Shown in pieces: positions 1 through 8,578 of a DNA stretch of 64,000 nt; position 1 is the stretch's first letter; each line of letters starts with the position of its first letter. The position numbers were made by a program, and so were the translations under genes. The notes under the pieces are model-generated. The model saw nothing but the letters and a program-made list of their open reading frames with translations. It did no database searches and was not told the DNA's origin. The stretch is from Candidatus Gastranaerophilales bacterium. GTDB lineage: Bacteria; Cyanobacteriota; Vampirovibrionia; Gastranaerophilales; Gastranaerophilaceae. The stretch is taken from positions 14,611 to 78,610 of the forward strand of contig CAJULH010000003.1 of assembly GCA_910587175.1 (NCBI GenBank), in the 5' to 3' direction.

Positions 1-459
1 CCGGATAATCCTGTTGTGAAATTCCTGAAAGATATTGGCGATGTTGCAACAGTTAAAGAAACTATTGGAAAGAAATTTGGTCTCTTTAATATCAAGCAGG
101 CAACCGATGAGATTGATTCCCTTGCATATATGGATACGAAAGCCATTCAAAGCAGTATTGAAAAATTGATGAAAATGGTCAGTGTTATGAATAAAAAAGG
201 TGCTGTCGGCAATATGGATAAAGCTTTGAATTACCTGAAAGGTGCACAGACTGCAAAAGGACTTTCAATTGTTTCGGCTATTGCTTTTGGTATTTGGGCA
301 ATGGGAATATTGCAAACAAATGTTGTATTAAAGCTCAGAGAAAAACTTACAGGAAGCACTGAAAACGAAGCCATTACAAACCTTGAAAAACAAATCAGAC
401 ACCAGATGGCATTTGAGGGAAATAATAATTCTTCAAATGCCCTAAAGACCATCGCGTAG
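1..459 (+). CDS. Unassigned membrane protein, 3' part only
   Basis: The reading frame is open from the first base of the window, so the gene starts upstream and only its last 152 codons are visible. A GTG at 16 could start it, but it has no convincing ribosome-binding site. The visible part is mostly helical, with one hydrophobic segment about 60 residues before the end and then a charged tail. I recognise no family. The layout of polar stretches around one hydrophobic helix resembles the unassigned proteins at 31.4-33.3 kb, but I cannot show homology by eye. No function is proposed. Confidence 0.6.
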   Translation, partial: PDNPVVKFLKDIGDVATVKETIGKKFGLFNIKQATDEIDSLAYMDTKAIQSSIEKLMKMVSVMNKKGAVGNMDKALNYLKGAQTAKGLSIVSAIAFGIWAMGILQTNVVLKLREKLTGSTENEAITNLEKQIRHQMAFEGNNNSSNALKTIA

Positions 460-529
460 GATATCTGCTCCAAAGATAATAATATAAAAACAGTGGCAAT
501 TTTTTGCTGTCTTTTGTTTTTATATATGT

Positions 530-1549
530 ATGGAAGGCTGTGTACAAAATATTGGTTACCATAATAACATTGGTGTTTCTAACCCGTATTTGAATTTTGT
601 CGGGAACGACAATGCGAAATTTGACACGGTCTATGACCCGTTTCTTACTGATATTAAATTGGACAGTGTAGAATTTTCATCCGTAAACCCTGAAATTGAG
701 GAAAAATATGCCGACATTTTAAATAAACAAGGATTGGTCGGAAAGGTTTGGGATTTTGCAAAAAATACCCTTGGCAACAAAATGGGCTCCAAGGCTATTT
801 CTAAAAAGATTGAATTGTACAAACAGGGTTTAATTTCAGAAGATGAAATTGTTAATTTGGTTAATAAATATGCCAAAGGACAGCAAAAAGCGTTAGATTT
901 TGTTGCAGATTGGGGCGCAACCGTTATCGGTGCCGGGGCATTTGCACTTGCGATACCTCTTGGTGCCGGTGTTCCGCTTGCTCTTGGGTGCGCAGCTGTG
1001 GGTGGTGCACTGTTTAAAGCGGGTGCAAAAAAGCTTGATGCTTACAGTGCAGGCAGGGAATATAAAACAGCACCATATGATATTGCAACAGGTGCAATAA
1101 GCGGTTTGTTAAGCCCTATTGTAAACGGCATAGGCAATGCAGCAGTAAGAACGATTGCCGGAAAAATAGGTCTACAAAATGTAACCAAGGGTGCAGGCAG
1201 TCTGATTTACCGTAATTTTGGAGATGCTATAAAATATTTTGCACTGCTGCCAAAACAGGAGCTTCAAGGTACTGCTGTAAAAAGACTTGCCGCCTGGGGT
1301 GCAGGAAAAACTGTAAGGGGTATTGCTAAATTTGGCGGTGCATTGGCACTCAGAGAATATGTATTTGCGGCATTCTCCCAGGATGCTATTTCAAAAAGCA
1401 TGCTTATGAATAACACGCTTATAAAAGTGCTTGGTCAGCAGGAAATAATAGATAAAATTGAAGAAAATAAAGGCAGAGACATAGATTTTTCAAATGATAT
1501 GTACGCTTGTCTTAATGCCCAGTCTGGGCAATTTCAGATGCAGGCTTAG
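530..1549 (+). CDS. Unassigned Gly/Ala-rich protein with F-x-G motif
   Basis: A 339-residue protein of no family I know. The first 25 residues are rich in Asn and Gly and end in an F-V-G-N motif (residues 23-26), like other unassigned proteins in this window. A long Ala/Gly-rich hydrophobic region follows at about residues 130-165, with a second weaker one near 185-215. The rest is soluble and Lys-rich. The ATG at 530 has no clear Shine-Dalgarno site, so the true start could differ slightly. It lies 70 bp after another membrane protein on the same strand and may be co-transcribed with it. A membrane-inserting or envelope role is possible but unsupported. Confidence 0.65.
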   Translation: MEGCVQNIGYHNNIGVSNPYLNFVGNDNAKFDTVYDPFLTDIKLDSVEFSSVNPEIEEKYADILNKQGLVGKVWDFAKNTLGNKMGSKAISKKIELYKQGLISEDEIVNLVNKYAKGQQKALDFVADWGATVIGAGAFALAIPLGAGVPLALGCAAVGGALFKAGAKKLDAYSAGREYKTAPYDIATGAISGLLSPIVNGIGNAAVRTIAGKIGLQNVTKGAGSLIYRNFGDAIKYFALLPKQELQGTAVKRLAAWGAGKTVRGIAKFGGALALREYVFAAFSQDAISKSMLMNNTLIKVLGQQEIIDKIEENKGRDIDFSNDMYACLNAQSGQFQMQA

Positions 1550-1551
1550 TT

Positions 1552-1809
1552 TTAAACTTCAATAAATAATTTTCTGCCTACAATATTTGGCTTTCCATTG
1601 TAATATCCGGCAAAATATCCGCCTAAAACAGGTGTATTTTTGGCATAGTTTTCATTCCCTCTGAAGCTTGAATTCATAAAAGGGTTTAAATTTTCTCCCT
1701 GTGGAGAGAAGGGGTTATAATTTGCAGGTTTGGCACTGACTTTTGCGGCACTTTGAGTGCTTGTAGATGCTAAAGACCTTGTAATTAAAGATACCAGATT
1801 TGTTAACAT
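1552..1809 (-). CDS. Small unassigned protein with F-x-G motif
   Basis: An 85-residue protein, convergent with its neighbour (2 bp between stops). Upstream of the ATG the minus strand reads AAAGG at good spacing, which supports translation. The N-terminal third is Ser/Thr/Ala-rich, followed by an Asn/Pro-rich stretch and S-F-R-G-N at residues 48-52. The C-terminus is Gly/Tyr-rich. There is no membrane segment or known domain. It shares with other orphan proteins here a polar N-terminus ending in F-x-G. Function unknown. Confidence 0.55.
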   Translation of the reverse strand: MLTNLVSLITRSLASTSTQSAAKVSAKPANYNPFSPQGENLNPFMNSSFRGNENYAKNTPVLGGYFAGYYNGKPNIVGRKLFIEV

Positions 1810-2093
1810 TAACGACCTTTTACTTTCCTAAAAAATACCTTTTCAAAAGAATGCTTAATGATAGAAAAATACATGTCATATTTATTATCGTACGAAGATA
1901 TAAAAAGTTAATATAACTTTACAAATATACTCTGTTTGACCCACAATTTTTATAAAACTTAATAATTCTGTTGTTAAAATGTTTTAATTTGTGATATATT
2001 TTTATTAACCGATAGTTTACTAATTTTTAATTTTATATAAAAACAGAGAATATACTGATGCTGCAGAGTTTTTAGCTTTGTGCGCAAAACAAT

Positions 2094-3647
2094 TTGAGGT
2101 ATGGGAAAATAGAATCTATATTTTTATTATATATATTAATACTTATTCTTGCAGTTGTTGCAATTGTTTCGGCGATTTTATGCGCAAGACAGAAAACAAA
2201 ACTGGAATTTTACCAAAAAGACGCTGAAAGGCTGAAAGACGAATTTAAGGAAAAAGAAGCTTATCTTAAAAAAGAGGCTCTTGTTGCTGCAAGGGAACAA
2301 CTACACTCTGACAGACAAAAACTTGATGATGAAATAAGACAAAGAAGGTCTGAAATCAATCGTCTTGAAAATTCTCTTTCAAAAAGAGAAGACAGCCTTG
2401 AAGATAAGGTTCAAAAGGTAACAGATAAAGAATTTGAATTGAATAAAAAATATGATGAGCTTTTAGATAAAGAAGATTATCTTGCAGAGCTTGTTGCAAA
2501 GCAGTTGAATGAACTTGAGAGGGTTTCTTCAATGAGCCGCGAAGAGGCAAAGAATATGCTTCTTGAGCAAATCAAACAGGAGCTTGCACAGGAACAGATT
2601 CAGCTCATCAGGGAAAATGAACAAAAGATAAAAGAAACTGCCGAGGAAAAATCCAGAGAGATTTTATCCCAGGTGATGCAAAAATGCGTTATAGACCAGG
2701 TTATAGAAAGCACCGTTTCCGTTGTTTCTCTTCCGAATGATGAAATGAAAGGAAGAATAATCGGACGCGAAGGTCGAAATATAAGAACTCTTGAAACCCT
2801 GACCGGTGTGGATTTAATAATTGATGATACACCCGAGGCTGTTGTGCTTTCATCGTTTGACCCTGTGAGACGCGAGGTTGCAAAACTTACAATTGAAAAA
2901 CTTATCCAGGATGGGCGTATTCACCCTGTCCGGATTGAAGAAGTTTATGAGAAATCTAAAAAAGAGATTGAAAACAAAATGAGGCAGGAAGGCGAAAAAG
3001 CTGCACTTGACCTTGGGATTATGAACCTTAACAAAGAGCTGACGAGGACTCTTGGACGCTTATATTATAGAACAAGTTACGGACAAAATGTTTTAAGACA
3101 CTCAATCGAAGTGGCACAAATTGCAGGTATGCTTGCTGTTGAACTTGGTGCTGATGCCGCTGAAGCCAGACGTGCCGGTTTATTGCACGATATTGGAAAA
3201 GCAGTAGATCATGATCAGGAAGGCACACATATTCAACTTGGTGTTGAGCTTGCAAGGCGCTACGGCGAAAGAGAAGAAATTGTCCACGCTATAGAAGCGC
3301 ACCATGATGACGTTGCGGCAAACACACTTGTCGCGGCGCTGGTCAAAATAGCAGATTCGGTTTCTGCGGGAAGACCGGGTGCAAGGCGCGATACACTTGA
3401 AATCTATATTAAACGCCTCAAAAAGCTGGAAGAAATTGCCAACAGCTATGAGGGAATTAAGCAGTCCTTTGCTGTCCAGGCAGGTCGTGAAGTTAGGGTG
3501 GTGGTTCAGCCCAATGTGTTCAACGACGCTGCAGCAGCAAAACTTGCCCGCGATATTGTAAAACGCATTGAGGATGAGCTTGAATATCCCGGACAAATCC
3601 GTGTAACGGTTGTTCGCGAAGCAAGAGTTACCGAAATAGCGAAATAA
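2094..3647 (+). CDS. rny: Ribonuclease Y
   Basis: RNase Y is a membrane-anchored endoribonuclease that starts mRNA decay. The 517-residue product matches the family in length and order. A transmembrane helix lies at about residues 10-30, then a long charged coiled coil to about 200. A KH RNA-binding domain (G-R-I-I-G-R-E-G-R-N-I-R) follows, then an HD phosphohydrolase domain with H365-D366 in LLHDIGK. The start is uncertain: the longest frame begins at TTG 2094, with no ATG before the membrane helix and no strong ribosome-binding site. YmdB follows after 3 bp, a pairing also found in Bacillus (ymdA-ymdB). Confidence 0.95.
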   Translation: MRYGKIESIFLLYILILILAVVAIVSAILCARQKTKLEFYQKDAERLKDEFKEKEAYLKKEALVAAREQLHSDRQKLDDEIRQRRSEINRLENSLSKREDSLEDKVQKVTDKEFELNKKYDELLDKEDYLAELVAKQLNELERVSSMSREEAKNMLLEQIKQELAQEQIQLIRENEQKIKETAEEKSREILSQVMQKCVIDQVIESTVSVVSLPNDEMKGRIIGREGRNIRTLETLTGVDLIIDDTPEAVVLSSFDPVRREVAKLTIEKLIQDGRIHPVRIEEVYEKSKKEIENKMRQEGEKAALDLGIMNLNKELTRTLGRLYYRTSYGQNVLRHSIEVAQIAGMLAVELGADAAEARRAGLLHDIGKAVDHDQEGTHIQLGVELARRYGEREEIVHAIEAHHDDVAANTLVAALVKIADSVSAGRPGARRDTLEIYIKRLKKLEEIANSYEGIKQSFAVQAGREVRVVVQPNVFNDAAAAKLARDIVKRIEDELEYPGQIRVTVVREARVTEIAK

Positions 3648-3650
3648 GAA

Positions 3651-4658
3651 ATGTCGAAAACAATTAAAGTTCTTTTTCTGGGAGATTTGGTAGGTCGCCC
3701 GGGAAGAGAAGCAGTTGAAAAGTTTTTGAAGGAAGAAGTTTCCAAAACTGGTTTTGCAAAATCCGAAAGTGATTCTGCAGAATCGTTGTGTACTGTGGAA
3801 TCATTAGAAAATACAGGCTTTAAAAGTTTTGATACAGAATATGATTTTGTTGTTGCAAATGTTGAAAACGCTTCCCATGGTTTTGGTCTTACTAAAAAAA
3901 ACCATGATGAACTAAAATCCTATGGTATCGATTGTATGACATCAGGTAACCATATTTGGGATAAAAAAGATATTTATACATATATCGATGAGTCTGATGT
4001 TTTAATCCGCCCCTTTAACTATCATAAAACAGCGCGCGGTGTTGGCTATCGTATTTTTCAAAACAAAATAATCGTGATAAATCTGCTTGGAAAAACTTTT
4101 ATGCAGCCCGTCGTTTGTCCTTTTCAGGCTTTGTATGACATTATGACATCTTTATATTCCAAGAGCGGGCTGGATGACAAAATTGTAATTGTAGATTTCC
4201 ATGCTGAAGCCACTGCAGAAAAGATTTGTTTTGCAAATTTTGCATATTCTTTAGGCGTAAGTGCTGTTTTTGGAACACACACACATGTCCAGACTGCAGA
4301 TGAAAGACTTATTTCTGACGGTTTTAAACTAAGTGAAGATTTTAAATGCTTTCCCGGCGTAGAAAATCCTGGTGCTGCACCTTCATCAAAAGTTTTTTCG
4401 GATTTTGTTTCCAAAAAATCTATGGCATATATCACGGATGTTGGTTTTTGCGGCACGCATAACAGTATTATCGGGATGGAATATGAAAGTTCCCTTAAAA
4501 GGCTTGTAACATCTATTCCTGAGAGGTTTGATGTTGCTGTTTCAAGTGTCAGACAAATTAATGCTGTTTGTGTCGAGTTTGATTTTGAGTCCGGTTTTGC
4601 ACTTGGAATCAATAGAATAAATTTGAATTACAAAAAGAATGAGGATGAGACTCAATGA
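3651..4658 (+). CDS. ymdB: YmdB-family metallophosphoesterase
   Basis: A 335-residue calcineurin-like phosphoesterase of the YmdB family, some members of which hydrolyse 2',3'-cyclic nucleotides. Metal-site motifs are visible: GDLVGRPGR near the N-terminus, N-V-E-N, S-G-N-H-I-W-D, DFHAEAT and GTHTHVQTAD, with the family's C-terminal ITDVGFCG. Compared with typical members of about 265 residues, it has an insert at about residues 32-60 and a longer acidic tail. It starts 3 bp after rny and overlaps the next gene by 4 bp, so the three are surely co-transcribed. A link to RNA turnover is inferred from context. Confidence 0.92.
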   Translation: MSKTIKVLFLGDLVGRPGREAVEKFLKEEVSKTGFAKSESDSAESLCTVESLENTGFKSFDTEYDFVVANVENASHGFGLTKKNHDELKSYGIDCMTSGNHIWDKKDIYTYIDESDVLIRPFNYHKTARGVGYRIFQNKIIVINLLGKTFMQPVVCPFQALYDIMTSLYSKSGLDDKIVIVDFHAEATAEKICFANFAYSLGVSAVFGTHTHVQTADERLISDGFKLSEDFKCFPGVENPGAAPSSKVFSDFVSKKSMAYITDVGFCGTHNSIIGMEYESSLKRLVTSIPERFDVAVSSVRQINAVCVEFDFESGFALGINRINLNYKKNEDETQ

Positions 4659-5503
4659 AGATTGATTTACACATTCATACAACATATTCTGATGGTACGT
4701 TTTCACCCGAGATGGTGGTAGATACAGCAGTGGATTGCGGTCTTGATGTCATAGCACTTACAGACCACGATAATATTTTATCCCACAAGGTTGCAAATGA
4801 TTATGTGAAAAAGAATAATATCAATCTTGAAATAATTCCCGGTGTTGAAATTAATACAATATACAAAGGCTATGAAGTTCATATTCTCGGATACTTTATG
4901 GATACAAATAATGCTGATTTCCAAAATCTTATGAAGAGCCAGCAGGAGGCCCGTGTAAAGCAGACAAATGAAATCATTGAGCTTTTAAGCAAAAAAGCTG
5001 GCATTAGGATAAAATTTGAAGATATTAAATCGCTTGTTGCAGAGGGTGGAAGTATTGGAAGACCTCATATAGCCCGTGCTATTACAAATGCCGGCGGCGT
5101 GAATAATGTTATGGAAGCTTATGCCAAGTATATAAACGATGCTTCGAATGTTTATGTACAAAGAAAAACAGTTTCACCACATGATGCTTGTGAAATTATA
5201 TACGATGCAGGCGGTATTCCTGTTTTTGCACACCCGATTGATGTTGAAATATCAGATGAGCTTGCAAAAGACCTGACAAGCTATGGACTTCGCGGAATTG
5301 AAGCATATCACAGGAAACATTCTCCTGCAATGATAGAACACTATTCGTCTTTGGCTGAAAAATACGGACTTATTATAACCGGCGGGTCTGATTTTCATGC
5401 GCCGTCTGTTAACCATGGGTCAATTTTAATGGGCAAGAATTTTGTTCCTTCCTGGGTTTATGATGAATTAATAAAAGAAAAGAGACGTTTGGAGCTATTA
5501 TAA
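4655..5503 (+). CDS. PHP-domain phosphoesterase (RNase AM / TrpH-like)
   Basis: A 282-residue PHP metalloenzyme. Opening H-x-H (residues 6 and 8), the T-D-H-D motif and later H-P and DFH motifs give the usual metal ligands. Length and layout fit the TrpH/YciV group, whose E. coli member removes nucleotides from 3',5'-bisphosphates and trims RNA 5' ends. The start overlaps the ymdB stop (ATGA), indicating translational coupling. Sitting after RNase Y and YmdB, it plausibly processes RNA or nucleotide products of decay. Substrate is inferred, and histidinol-phosphatase-like activity cannot be excluded by eye. A strong hairpin terminator follows directly. Confidence 0.85.
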   Translation: MKIDLHIHTTYSDGTFSPEMVVDTAVDCGLDVIALTDHDNILSHKVANDYVKKNNINLEIIPGVEINTIYKGYEVHILGYFMDTNNADFQNLMKSQQEARVKQTNEIIELLSKKAGIRIKFEDIKSLVAEGGSIGRPHIARAITNAGGVNNVMEAYAKYINDASNVYVQRKTVSPHDACEIIYDAGGIPVFAHPIDVEISDELAKDLTSYGLRGIEAYHRKHSPAMIEHYSSLAEKYGLIITGGSDFHAPSVNHGSILMGKNFVPSWVYDELIKEKRRLELL

Positions 5504-5504
5504 A

Positions 5505-5548
5505 AATTAAAAGCACCATGTATTCATACAAGGGTGCTTTTAATTTTT
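5505..5548. terminator. Bidirectional rho-independent terminator
   Basis: A perfect 13-bp inverted repeat (5505-5517 with 5533-5545) contains GCACC/GGTGC and is flanked by A-rich DNA on the left and T-rich DNA on the right. It lies between the convergent PHP gene and the gene ending at 5578, so it can stop both transcripts. Confidence 0.88.
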
Positions 5549-5577
5549 GTCTGAAATTGTTTATAAGCTTATCATTA

Positions 5578-6993
5578 TTAATTTTCAGTACCATTGTTGT
5601 TGTGTACAGCTTGTTCTGAATCATTTTTCATAATTTCATCTCCGGGTTTTTGTGATTGTGAATCGGTTTTGTCGTTAGTGGGTGTGTCTTTTGCTGGAAA
5701 GTTTATTTTTAAGGGTACTCTCAGGAATTTTGATGCCAATGCCGTTGCTTCTTCCATTGCTTCTTTTGTATCTGAAAATGAGATTCTTATATTTGGGTTT
5801 ATATTCCAACTGTTCAAGCCTGCAGGACCATTTATTTGCCAGTTGCATGCTGCATATAAATCGTTGAGTTTTTCCTGCAAATCATATAGTTTTTCATCTT
5901 TGTTATCCGGCGTATAGTTTCCGTTGACAAAATCAGCCTTTGCTGTTTCATAAGCTTCTTTTGCTTCTTTTATGCTTTCTGCCTGAATTTTTATATCATC
6001 CAGATTGTCAGCCAGTGTGGATCTATAAAAATTATATTTATCACCTTCTAATTTTGCTTCCAGGCTGTTTTGGTTTCTCCAATCTGCAGCTTCTTCAAGC
6101 TTGTTGTCTAATGCATTTCTAAATATTTCTGCTACATATTGTGTGTCAGGATTTATAGCATCAAGCTCGTCAAGCACCTGGTAGATTATATCTAATTCAC
6201 CTTTGTTTATAAAATCTTTACCATCTATTACGCCGTGCTCATGCGTGTAAGGCTCGTAATATTCGCTTCCTCCTGCTGTTGCTTCAAGTAAAAGTTTATT
6301 TATCAGATTTACCGCTTCCTTACCCGTGGCGACATCTTTCCAGGGTTCAATTTTACCTGCTGCAATTCCTGCTATTGTGCCATATTTATTATAATATTCT
6401 TCAAAATCACCTTCTGTGTTGTAGTCTTTAAGTATTGTACCATCACCCGGCTGAACATTACTTATTGTAACCCCATCCAGATTTTTTGTTGCATTATACA
6501 TTGCGGGGAAATTATTCCAAACTTCACCGTAAATAAAATCCATAGTATCAATTGTTTCCTGTATATATTCTATTGCTTCATTACTTTTTGCCACCATACC
6601 TTCGGTTAAAGCTATCGGGGAAGCATACCCTTCGTATTTGACTGGTGGTTTTGGTCCCGGGGTGAGGTTAATTTCATTAAAGTCATAATTTGCGCCATCT
6701 TCATCTGTTTTATCATCAATGCCGGCAATTTCTGTTTCGGTATTTTCTTCTTCTGTTTCTTCCATTTTAACTATAACCGGCGTTTTGGTTTGTGCGGCAT
6801 CTTGTGTTTTTGCAGGAGAACAGGATGAAATATTTATTGCTGCTAAAAGTGCTGCTCCCAAAAGAGTTAATGACCTTAATGCATCTGAAGATGTTGTTTT
6901 GTGTTCTGTTAATCCTTCGGGTTTGCTTGTATGTTTTTTTACTCCATTGAATTTTACAATATTTGTGTTTTGGGGAAGATTCTGAATTTTCAT
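5578..6993 (-). CDS. Unassigned protein with F-x-G motif and lipobox-like segment
   Basis: The frame is open from a TTG at 7011, but AGAAAGG lies 6-7 bp before the ATG at 6993, which I take as the start (471 residues). The N-terminus is polar with V-K-F-N-G at residues 13-17. A hydrophobic stretch at about 42-54 then ends in I-S-S-C (Cys58), which fits a lipobox except that the preceding n-region is unusually long. The rest is acidic then helical, with no fold I recognise. It could be a lipoprotein with an extended leader, or the Cys may be coincidental. It diverges from obgE across a run of 12 C. Confidence 0.65.
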   Translation of the reverse strand: MKIQNLPQNTNIVKFNGVKKHTSKPEGLTEHKTTSSDALRSLTLLGAALLAAINISSCSPAKTQDAAQTKTPVIVKMEETEEENTETEIAGIDDKTDEDGANYDFNEINLTPGPKPPVKYEGYASPIALTEGMVAKSNEAIEYIQETIDTMDFIYGEVWNNFPAMYNATKNLDGVTISNVQPGDGTILKDYNTEGDFEEYYNKYGTIAGIAAGKIEPWKDVATGKEAVNLINKLLLEATAGGSEYYEPYTHEHGVIDGKDFINKGELDIIYQVLDELDAINPDTQYVAEIFRNALDNKLEEAADWRNQNSLEAKLEGDKYNFYRSTLADNLDDIKIQAESIKEAKEAYETAKADFVNGNYTPDNKDEKLYDLQEKLNDLYAACNWQINGPAGLNSWNINPNIRISFSDTKEAMEEATALASKFLRVPLKINFPAKDTPTNDKTDSQSQKPGDEIMKNDSEQAVHNNNGTEN

Positions 6994-7055
6994 TTTATAC
7001 CTTTCTTTCAATTGTATTGTGTTTACATAAAGTGCGTTGAATATAAAAAATTGCT

Positions 7056-7067
7056 CCCCCCCCCCCC
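7056..7067. repeat. Homopolymer tract of 12 C
   Basis: Twelve consecutive C on the plus strand in an otherwise AT-rich divergent promoter region, 63 bp upstream of the minus-strand gene start at 6993 and 89 bp upstream of obgE. Such tracts slip during replication and can change promoter spacing. The exact length may also be an assembly error. Confidence 0.85.
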
Positions 7068-7155
7068 GATATGTGAAGATATTTTAAGTAAATATTTGTA
7101 AAGTATACGCTTTAAATCTTCTGCAAGTGCTTTATGCAATGGTACGATAATATCC

Positions 7156-8436
7156 ATGGCAGCATTTATAGATAAAGTAAAAATAAAAGTTGAATCCGGC
7201 AGAGGCGGGAATGGTGCTGTTGCCTGGAGAAGGGAAAAATTTGTCGATAAAGGCGGTCCTGCAGGCGGAGATGGCGGCAGAGGCGGGAATATTTATTTTG
7301 TTGCAGATGAAAATATGTCGACTCTTTTGGATTTTACCTATAAATCTGTATACAAAGCACAGGATGGGGAAAACGGACATAATAAAAACTGTCATGGGAA
7401 AGATGGAAAAGATATTTTTCTAAAAACCCCGGTGGGTGTTATTGTTCGGGATTTAAAAACCGGAAGAGTAATTGCGGATTTAGATGAGCATGAAAAAACT
7501 GTTCTTATTGCAAAAGGCGGCAGAGGCGGCAGAGGAAATGCCAGATTTGCCACTGCGCAAAAAAGAGCACCCCAGTTTTGTGAGCCCGGTGAGGCTCCCG
7601 TGCTTCGTGAATTAGAATTAGAACTCAGGCTGATTGCAGATATAGGGCTTCTTGGAATGCCAAATGCCGGAAAATCAAGTTTTATTTCAAAAATTTCTTC
7701 AGCTAAACCTAAAATTGCTGACTATCCCTTTACAACGCTCGTTCCAAATCTTGGAGTTGTAAGAAAACCTGCAGGAGATGGCTTTGTCGTGGCTGATATT
7801 CCCGGCATTATTGAAGGGGCGCACCAGGGTGTGGGTCTTGGTTTTGAATTTTTAAAACATGTACAAAGATGTCGTTTTTTGATTCATGTTGTGGATATTT
7901 CAAATGAAGATGCTATAAAAAATTACAATATAATTAACGATGAGCTTAAAAAATATGGCGAAGGACTTTCTTCCCTATATCAGGTTGTTATGCTAAATAA
8001 GACGGATATTCTTGATGATGATTATGTTAAGAATATGATAAAAAACTTTAAAAAATTTAACAAAGATGTATATGCAGTATCCTGCGCAACCGGAGACGGG
8101 TTGAATGAATTTTTAAATCATCTTTACAAAAAAACAGATGAAATACCCCATCCTGAAAACCCTATAAAAATAGAGTATGACGATGGTTTCGACAATAATG
8201 ATGACAGCGAATTTAGTGTTGTCAAACTTAACAAAAACACATTTCTTGTAGATGGTGGTAAAATAAGAAGGTTAGCAGGCGTTACCGATATCAGAAATAC
8301 CCAACAGATGCGGAGGCTTGCAAACATAATGGATTCAATGGGAGTTTATCAGGAGTTGAAAAAACTTGGGCTCAAAGAATATGATACAATATTGATAGCT
8401 CATATTGAAACGACGTACATTGGCGATTATCAATAG
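7156..8436 (+). CDS. obgE: Obg-family GTPase ObgE/CgtA
   Basis: A 426-residue ribosome-associated GTPase that helps late assembly of the large subunit. All three domains are present. The glycine-rich Obg fold spans about residues 1-158. The G domain has G-M-P-N-A-G-K-S at 167-174, D-I-P-G for G3 and N-K-T-D for G4. A C-terminal Obg-specific domain covers about the last 75 residues. No Shine-Dalgarno site precedes the ATG at 7156. A TACGAT box 7 bp upstream might be a -10 element giving a very short or absent leader, but this is weak. Confidence 0.95.
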   Translation: MAAFIDKVKIKVESGRGGNGAVAWRREKFVDKGGPAGGDGGRGGNIYFVADENMSTLLDFTYKSVYKAQDGENGHNKNCHGKDGKDIFLKTPVGVIVRDLKTGRVIADLDEHEKTVLIAKGGRGGRGNARFATAQKRAPQFCEPGEAPVLRELELELRLIADIGLLGMPNAGKSSFISKISSAKPKIADYPFTTLVPNLGVVRKPAGDGFVVADIPGIIEGAHQGVGLGFEFLKHVQRCRFLIHVVDISNEDAIKNYNIINDELKKYGEGLSSLYQVVMLNKTDILDDDYVKNMIKNFKKFNKDVYAVSCATGDGLNEFLNHLYKKTDEIPHPENPIKIEYDDGFDNNDDSEFSVVKLNKNTFLVDGGKIRRLAGVTDIRNTQQMRRLANIMDSMGVYQELKKLGLKEYDTILIAHIETTYIGDYQ

Positions 8437-8578
8437 GGAAACCAACTAATACATATGGTGGATTTATTTTAAATCATGATGACAAATTGTCTGAAATGTA
8501 TGATATTAATTAGTAAGTATATACGCAATATTGTATATAAAGTTTAGTGTAGTAGAGTAATAGAGTTGAAAGATTTCA

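Noticed and set aside
3180..3596. A 138-codon minus-strand frame opposite RNase Y
   Set aside because: It lies in the conserved HD domain of rny and shows no protein-like pattern of its own.
5578..7011. Start at TTG 7011 for the lipoprotein-like gene
   Set aside because: The AGAAAGG ribosome-binding site lies inside that extension and fits ATG 6993.
7056..7067. The C tract as part of a coding region
   Set aside because: No frame across it has a start with a ribosome-binding site; it lies between two divergent genes.
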